Source: Nitrospinaceae bacterium UBA3496 (GTDB lineage: Bacteria > UBA8248). Taken from it: 11,425 nucleotides of DNA. The notes under the pieces were generated by a model. The model did no database searches and was not told the origin of the DNA. It saw only the letters and a program-made list of their open reading frames with translations. Made by a program: the position numbers and the translations under genes. The stretch covers positions 1 to 11,425 of the forward strand of contig DFQF01000020.1 of NCBI GenBank assembly GCA_002377645.1. The letters run 5' to 3'. Positions 7,692 to 11,425 of this stretch are shown in pieces (position 1 is the first letter of the stretch; each line of letters begins with the position of its first letter).

Positions 7692-7768
7692 TGGGGTGAG
7701 TGAGGGGATTTGAACCCCCGACCTCCGGGGCCACAACCCGGCGCTCTAACCACTGAGCTACACCCACC
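7692..7768 (-). tRNA. tRNA-His (anticodon GTG)
   Basis: A complete 77-base gene counting the extra 5' G-1 (complement of 7768), which faces discriminator C73 (complement of 7695). Acceptor stem GTGGGTG/CACTCAC with a G-U at 4-69; anticodon stem CCGGG/CCCGG; loop TTGTGGC with GTG at 7732-7734; T stem GGGGG/CCCCT; encoded CCA. G-1:C73 is the standard identity element for histidyl-tRNA synthetase. It lies 24 bases upstream of Arg(TCG) in the direction of transcription. Confidence 0.96.
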
Positions 7769-7861
7769 TCGAAGAAATCCGTTCAATATTGAAATCGTAT
7801 CAATAAATTATAAAAAGTAGAACTTAAAATTCTAAAATACTGGTCGATTTTTAAAAAATTA

Positions 7862-7938
<77 letters not shown>

Positions 7939-8039
7939 ACACAAACATAATTTATATTTTACAAATAATTTCGTTACAGGGAAAGGAACGTACTGCATTT
8001 GGTAAACTATATCAATTTAAAAAAACAATTAATTAAAAA

Positions 8040-8909
8040 TTATCCTTCCAGATGTGTTCTAGGGAATAGTTGAATAAACAAAGATTCATAACGACCAAAT
8101 AAAATTGAACTGATATATATAAGACCAATCACTAAAATAATAGAGGGTCCAGTAGGAAAAGCAAAATGATAGGATAACAGTAAACCTATAATACCGCCCA
8201 ACAAGGAAAATAGAACCGAGGCTAAAATAAGTCCTTGTACATTACGAGACCAAAACCTAGCAGCAGCCGCAGGAATTATCATCACCCCTACTGACAAAAG
8301 TGTACCCATAGCGTGAAATCCACCGACTAAGTTTAAAACTGTCAAACTAAGGAAAAGATAATGTGCAACTCCACTCATAGGACTTACAGATTTCAAAAAT
8401 GCAGAATCAAGACATTCCAAAATCAAAGGCCTATAAAATAAGGCTAACACAATCAAAGTAAAGGTCGAAATTGAAGATAAAAGGAAAAGAGTTGAATCAT
8501 CTAGCGCAAGAATCGTCCCAAATAAAATATGCATTAGATTTACATTAGTTCCTCGTAAAGTGACAATGAGAACTCCCAAAGCAAGTGAAATCAGATAGAA
8601 AGATGCAAGACTTGTATCCTCTCTAAGTATGGTATTTCGTGTTACTAATCCAGTTAGAAGAACAACTATCATTCCTGCAACAAGACCCCCTAAAGTCATT
8701 GCAGTTAGAGAGAGACCCGAAATAAGATACCCAATAGCAGCACCAGGTAAAATGGCATGGGCAATTGCATCCCCAGTAAGACTCATTCTTCGCAACATTA
8801 AAAAAACACCAACCGGAGACGCACCTAACGCAATAGAAAAACATCCCATAAGAGAACGTCTCATGAAAGAAAATTCAACAAATGGGTCTATAATTAGGTC
8901 GTATATCAT
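8040..8909 (-). CDS. znuB: zinc ABC transporter, permease subunit ZnuB
   Basis: Inner-membrane permease of the ABC-3 family, 289 residues, mostly hydrophobic with about eight or nine helices. The N-terminal block F-M-R-R-S-L-M-G followed by V-F-L-M-L-R-R-M-S-L-T-G-D-A-I-A-H-A-I-L-P-G is the hallmark of Zn/Mn permeases (ZnuB/MntB type). The adjoining zur and znuA genes favour Zn. I start it at the ATG at 8909, which overlaps the znuC stop as TAATG, a typical translational coupling. A longer reading beginning with TTG at 8939 would overlap znuC by 31 bases and add ten residues not expected in the family. There is no strong ribosome-binding site, consistent with re-initiation after znuC. Last gene of the operon, with no GC-rich terminator seen before the tRNA cluster. 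Confidence 0.92.
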   Translation of the reverse strand: MIYDLIIDPFVEFSFMRRSLMGCFSIALGASPVGVFLMLRRMSLTGDAIAHAILPGAAIGYLISGLSLTAMTLGGLVAGMIVVLLTGLVTRNTILREDTSLASFYLISLALGVLIVTLRGTNVNLMHILFGTILALDDSTLFLLSSISTFTLIVLALFYRPLILECLDSAFLKSVSPMSGVAHYLFLSLTVLNLVGGFHAMGTLLSVGVMIIPAAAARFWSRNVQGLILASVLFSLLGGIIGLLLSYHFAFPTGPSIILVIGLIYISSILFGRYESLFIQLFPRTHLEG

Positions 8910-9661
8910 TAGAAAAAACTTGGCGTAATTCTTGAACAAATATCAGCATGTTCATTAAATGCTTTGCAAAGTTCATGGGCACGAGATAGATTGTCTTCGG
9001 TCAATACTTCTTCGGTACGTCCGTGAGCGATCATTTCCCTACCCAGAATAAGAGTCTCCGGAAAATTTGACCTTATATCTTCTAGATCATGCAATGTAAT
9101 AATTATAGTTCTCCCTTCACGATTCCACTCAAGAATTAGTCGTAACAAGAAATCTGTAGTCTGCCTATCTATAGAATTAAAAGGTTCATCCAAAAGAACT
9201 AACTCAGCATCCTGTAATAATAAACGCGCAAATAGAACACGCTGCATCTCACCACCAGATAAGGTTCCAATAGGTCTATCCTCATATCCAATAAGACCAA
9301 GTGAGGAAATTGACTCATAAATTCTATCTCTCATAGAACTAGAAATAGCGAAAAAAGAACCAATGTCATTCCAAAGACCCATTGAAATAAAATCAATAAC
9401 AGTTACAGGAAAGCTGGGATCAACATTACTCTGTTGCGGCAAATATGCCACTTTAACAGACTGAGCATTTGGAAATTGCAAACTTCCTTCTAATGGTTGC
9501 AATGAACCTGTTATTCCTTTTAAAAGTGTAGACTTCCCACCGCCGTTAGGTCCCGCTATGGCAGTTAATGAACCATATTCGAAATCAAAACTTAAATGAT
9601 GAACTGCAGGATGGCGATCATATCCCAATGTTAAATTTTTACATGAAACTATCTTTGGCAT
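8909..9661 (-). CDS. znuC: zinc ABC transporter, ATP-binding subunit ZnuC
   Basis: Cytoplasmic ATPase of 250 residues that powers Zn import through ZnuB. All nucleotide-binding motifs are present: Walker A G-P-N-G-G-G-K-S-T at 37-45 (Gly41 where Ala is usual), Q-loop L-P-Q-Q at 74-77, signature L-S-G-G-E at 134-138, Walker B L-V-L-L-D-E-P at 154-160, and H-loop His191. A C-terminal tail after about 225 (with H-E-L-C-K and E-H-A-D-I-C) holds His and Cys residues that might sense metal; that is inference. ATG 9661 follows GAGGAAA on the minus strand (about 9668-9674), overlapping the stop of the small upstream ORF. It ends in TAATG overlap with znuB. Confidence 0.95.
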   Translation of the reverse strand: MPKIVSCKNLTLGYDRHPAVHHLSFDFEYGSLTAIAGPNGGGKSTLLKGITGSLQPLEGSLQFPNAQSVKVAYLPQQSNVDPSFPVTVIDFISMGLWNDIGSFFAISSSMRDRIYESISSLGLIGYEDRPIGTLSGGEMQRVLFARLLLQDAELVLLDEPFNSIDRQTTDFLLRLILEWNREGRTIIITLHDLEDIRSNFPETLILGREMIAHGRTEEVLTEDNLSRAHELCKAFNEHADICSRITPSFF

Positions 9662-9673
9662 ACGTTTCCTCGA

Positions 9674-9805
9674 CTATTGAATTGACCAAAATACCCCGAT
9701 CCATAGAACCAAACTAAGTAGAACAGAGACCAAAATCCTTAAGAAAGATCCAGAACACAAAAGACTATAAGATGTAAATTTAGTTTTTAACTTTTGTCTT
9801 TTCAT
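9674..9805 (-). CDS. 43-residue single-pass membrane micro-protein in the znu operon (candidate)
   Basis: The 160-base gap between zur and znuC holds an open frame of 43 codons that fills it almost completely. ATG 9805 lies 16 bases after the zur stop, with AAGGA (complement of 9816-9820) ten bases upstream; the TAG at 9674 lies 12 bases before the znuC ATG. The product has a basic N-terminus (seven Lys/Arg in the first 23 residues), then one hydrophobic helix at about residues 22-41 (F-L-R-I-L-V-S-V-L-L-S-L-V-L-W-I-G-V-F-W), with a single Cys17. The predicted topology is cytoplasmic N-terminus with a C-terminal anchor, or a leader-like peptide. I recognise no family. Position suggests an accessory to ZnuBC or a spacer peptide that couples translation. 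A frame open by chance is possible. Confidence 0.5.
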   Translation of the reverse strand: MKRQKLKTKFTSYSLLCSGSFLRILVSVLLSLVLWIGVFWSIQ

Positions 9806-9821
9806 ACAAATACAATCCTTA

Positions 9822-10223
9822 TTAACTATCCATGCAATTTTGACATTGGCCAAGAATTTCCACTGTAGTTTTTGTAATCTTAAAATTTTTTCTTTCTGTG
9901 TGTCTGTATATCTGAGAATAGATTTTCTTATCAGAATATTCTCTAGTTTCACCGCAATCGTTACAAATTTCAAAAAAAACTGAATCCTCGTCCTCATGAA
10001 TGTGATCACAAGCTATAAATGCATTAAGACTTTCTATTTTATGGACTAAACCTTTAGATATAAGAAAATCTAATGCACGATAAACTGTTGGGGGAGCAGA
10101 AAAACCGCTACCCCTTAGTTTATCTAAAATTTCATAAGCAGACATTTTAACACCTTGTTCTTTCAATAAATCAAAAACCAACTGTTGATTTTTAGTAAGT
10201 GTAAAATCATTAAATCTACTCAT
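9822..10223 (-). CDS. zur: zinc uptake regulator Zur (Fur family)
   Basis: A 133-residue Zn-dependent repressor. The winged helix covers about residues 10-82, with recognition helix P-P-T-V-Y-R-A-L-D-F-L at 44-54; a short dimerisation domain follows. Two C-x-x-C pairs, Cys87/Cys90 and Cys127/Cys130, give the structural Zn site typical of Zur. Cys72, His74 and His76 (A-C-D-H-I-H) with later acidic and His residues (His108) could form the sensory site. Shorter than many Zur proteins but with no domain missing. ATG 10223 has AAGGG five bases upstream. It lies 24 bases after znuA inside the zinc operon, so it should be under its own control through the palindrome before znuA. Fur itself is less likely given the znu context. 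Confidence 0.93.
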   Translation of the reverse strand: MSRFNDFTLTKNQQLVFDLLKEQGVKMSAYEILDKLRGSGFSAPPTVYRALDFLISKGLVHKIESLNAFIACDHIHEDEDSVFFEICNDCGETREYSDKKIYSQIYRHTERKNFKITKTTVEILGQCQNCMDS

Positions 10224-10247
10224 CTTTTCCCTTAAAATTTAAAAATT

Positions 10248-11207
10248 CTACTTAAGAACGTTTACAATGGTCTCTATATTATAACGCATATAATTTAAAT
10301 AGGTTCCAGCTGGACCATTTTTTTCTGAAAGAGCATCAGAGTAAAGACTCGAGCCTATTTTTATATTTGTTTGCTTTGCAATTTGTTGAATCAATCTATT
10401 ATCGGTAATGTTTTCAGGGAATAAAGCTTTCACGGAATTCTTTTTTATAAACCGTACAATTGAGGCGATCCTTGATGCACGTGCTCTAGTTTCAGTAGAT
10501 AACCCCTGTGGAGCTAACATTTCTATTCCATACTCATTAGATAGATGGCCAAAAGCTTCATGACTAGTAATGACTACTCTATCTTTTTTAGGAATAGAAT
10601 TTACACTACGACGTATGAATTTATCCAAATTGTCCAAATCTGACATATATTTTTTTAAATTTTTCATATAATACGTTTTCGATGAAGGATCCATTCTAGA
10701 CATTGCTTCTGCAACATTTGTGACATAAATCTTCATATTAGGCACACTTAACCAAACATGCGGATCCCATTCGCCATGCCCATGTCCATGATGGTCATCA
10801 TGATCCTTCTTGTGTCCATGATCGTCTTTCTTATGATCATCATGATCATCTTCAAATTTCAATTTTGGAATATTATCTGTTGCAACAATTGTTTTCCCTT
10901 TATATCCCGAAGCCTTCACTAATCTTTCCATCCAACCTTCAAGACCTAAGCCATTCATTATTACAAGATCCGCTGAGGAAACTATCTTCGCTTGACGCGG
11001 AGTTGGTTGAAACATATGCAAATCCATATTCCTTCTCACAAGCGATGTCACATGTACTCTTTTTCCACCAATCACAGAAACAATATCTTCTAAAATAGAA
11101 AAAGATACTACTACTTTTTTCCGATTTTCTTTGGCCGAAACATCGGATAAATTGAAAGAAACAATACAAAAAAATAAAGCAATAAAAGTAAAAAATCTCA
11201 AAATCAA
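10248..11207 (-). CDS. znuA: periplasmic zinc-binding protein ZnuA, TTG start
   Basis: Cluster A-I solute-binding protein of 319 residues that captures Zn in the periplasm and hands it to ZnuBC. Signal peptide at residues 1-25 (V-S-A before the likely cut). Zn ligands by position: His64 (D-L-H), His150 (D-P-H-V-W) and His216 (T-S-H-E-A-F-G), with Asp291 (S-D-A-L-S) as possible fourth. Between them lies the His/Asp-rich loop, residues 119-145 with nine His, a feature of Zn rather than Mn proteins. No ATG is available: TTG at 11207 is preceded by AGGAG with nine bases' spacing, an in-frame TAG stands just upstream, and a second TTG at 11201 is too distant. First gene of the operon. The loop DNA (about 10775-10855) has repeated CATGATC-like units prone to length change. 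Confidence 0.95.
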   Translation of the reverse strand: MILRFFTFIALFFCIVSFNLSDVSAKENRKKVVVSFSILEDIVSVIGGKRVHVTSLVRRNMDLHMFQPTPRQAKIVSSADLVIMNGLGLEGWMERLVKASGYKGKTIVATDNIPKLKFEDDHDDHKKDDHGHKKDHDDHHGHGHGEWDPHVWLSVPNMKIYVTNVAEAMSRMDPSSKTYYMKNLKKYMSDLDNLDKFIRRSVNSIPKKDRVVITSHEAFGHLSNEYGIEMLAPQGLSTETRARASRIASIVRFIKKNSVKALFPENITDNRLIQQIAKQTNIKIGSSLYSDALSEKNGPAGTYLNYMRYNIETIVNVLK

Positions 11208-11242
11208 ATCAACAATCTCCTATAAATAGAAAAAGAAAAGAG

Positions 11243-11259
11243 ATGTTATATTATAACAT
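11243..11259. promoter_or_regulatory. Zur operator
   Basis: A perfect 17-base palindrome: eight-base arms ATGTTATA and TATAACAT around a single central base. It equals the core of the Zur-box consensus known from proteobacterial znu promoters (ATGTTATA-N-TATAACAT). It covers the -10 element of the znuA promoter, so Zn-loaded Zur would block RNA polymerase. Confidence 0.88.
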
Positions 11260-11273
11260 ACTGTTCTTGTCAA
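11245..11273 (-). promoter_or_regulatory. znuA operon promoter
   Basis: On the minus strand a perfect -35 TTGACA (complement of 11268-11273), a 17-base spacer and -10 TATAAC (complement of 11245-11250, five of six). Transcription should start near 11238, about 30 bases before the TTG start of znuA. The -10 lies inside the Zur palindrome. Confidence 0.85.
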
Positions 11274-11287
11274 TTTTTTTTAAAGAA

Positions 11288-11425
11288 TTAAGATGTTAAT
11301 CCAGAAACACTTCTCACGAAAAGGACTGCAGCAATACCAATTAAAACTATCTTCACAATAAACTCGAATCGGTTCTGATTAATATATTTACGTAATCTTA
11401 ATCCAATCCAATATCCTAGAAAAAC
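11288..11425 (-). CDS. TauE/SafE-like membrane protein, C-terminal fragment (runs off the window)
   Basis: The last 45 codons and stop (TAA, complement of 11288-11290) of a minus-strand gene entering from the right edge. The fragment reads G-Y-W-I-G-L-R-L-R-K-Y-I-N, then N-R-F-E, then a hydrophobic helix V-K-I-V-L-I-G-I-A-A-V-L-F and a short tail. A G-x-x-x-G-x-R-L basic turn, an R-F motif and a last helix are how TauE/SafE (TSUP) transporters end; these move sulfite, sulfoacetate or other small anions. It stops 80 bases upstream of znuA, which has its own promoter, so it is probably not in the zinc operon. The family call rests on 45 residues only. Confidence 0.6.
   Translation of the reverse strand, partial: VFLGYWIGLRLRKYINQNRFEFIVKIVLIGIAAVLFVRSVSGLTS

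Noticed and set aside
7782..7793. Palindrome TTCAATATTGAA between the Arg and His tRNAs
   Set aside because: Short and AT-rich in an AT-rich spacer; no promoter geometry makes it an operator.
8629..8928. Plus-strand frame opposite znuB
   Set aside because: Antisense shadow of a conserved permease with no domain or ribosome-binding site of its own.
8909..8939. ZnuB starting at the TTG at 8939
   Set aside because: It would overlap znuC by 31 bases and add an atypical N-terminus; the ATG at 8909 in a TAATG overlap fits family length.
9674..10009. Longer 111-codon reading of the micro-ORF frame
   Set aside because: Its first two-thirds overlap zur in another frame. Only the part from ATG 9805 is outside zur and has its own ribosome-binding site.
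10775..10855. Repeats that might suggest a CRISPR or tandem repeat array
   Set aside because: They encode the His-rich loop of ZnuA in frame; unit length and spacing are irregular and there are no spacers.

Overview
The window is AT-rich chromosomal DNA with tightly packed bacterial genes. It most resembles a marine, low-GC alphaproteobacterium, judging by an orphan TctC/Bug-type binding protein, a LctP permease, an enolase-superfamily enzyme beside a formylglycine-type sulfatase, tRNA genes that encode their CCA ends, and a Zur-controlled znu operon. The taxonomic guess is inference. tRNA-His carries the ordinary G-1:C73 pair, which argues against the alphaproteobacterial orders known for losing it.

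Left part (1-6512), transport and catabolism. After a gene-free, very AT-rich leader (1-298) come a DMT/EamA transporter (299-1198) and a LctP-family 2-hydroxycarboxylate permease (1234-2811, TTG start), 35 bases apart and probably one transcript. A convergent alpha/beta hydrolase (2819-3709) follows. Divergent from it, across about 150 bases, run a mandelate-racemase-subgroup enzyme (3859-4950) and a cytoplasmic sulfatase (5001-6440). All catalytic positions of mandelate racemase are recognisable in the enzyme. A hairpin terminator at 6444-6475 separates the sulfatase from the convergent TctC-type periplasmic binding protein (6512-7492). The simplest reading is scavenging of a sulfated or esterified 2-hydroxy acid or sugar acid: uptake, ester and sulfate removal, then racemisation or dehydration. 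No substrate can be named from sequence.

Middle (7591-7938): three tRNA genes on the minus strand, in transcription order Arg(TCT), His(GTG), Arg(TCG). The two Arg genes are paralogues, 67 of 77 bases identical.

Right part (8040-11273), on the minus strand: a complete zinc-uptake operon, znuA - zur - a 43-codon membrane micro-ORF - znuC - znuB. It is read from a near-consensus promoter (TTGACA, 17-base spacer, TATAAC) whose -10 lies inside a perfect 17-bp palindrome matching known Zur operators. Periplasmic ZnuA with a His-rich loop captures Zn, ZnuB/ZnuC import it, and Zur shuts the operon, including its own gene, when Zn is plentiful. The micro-ORF exactly fills the zur-znuC gap, has its own ribosome-binding site and looks like an undescribed operon member. 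At the right edge is the C-terminus of a TauE/SafE-like membrane protein (11288 to beyond 11425).
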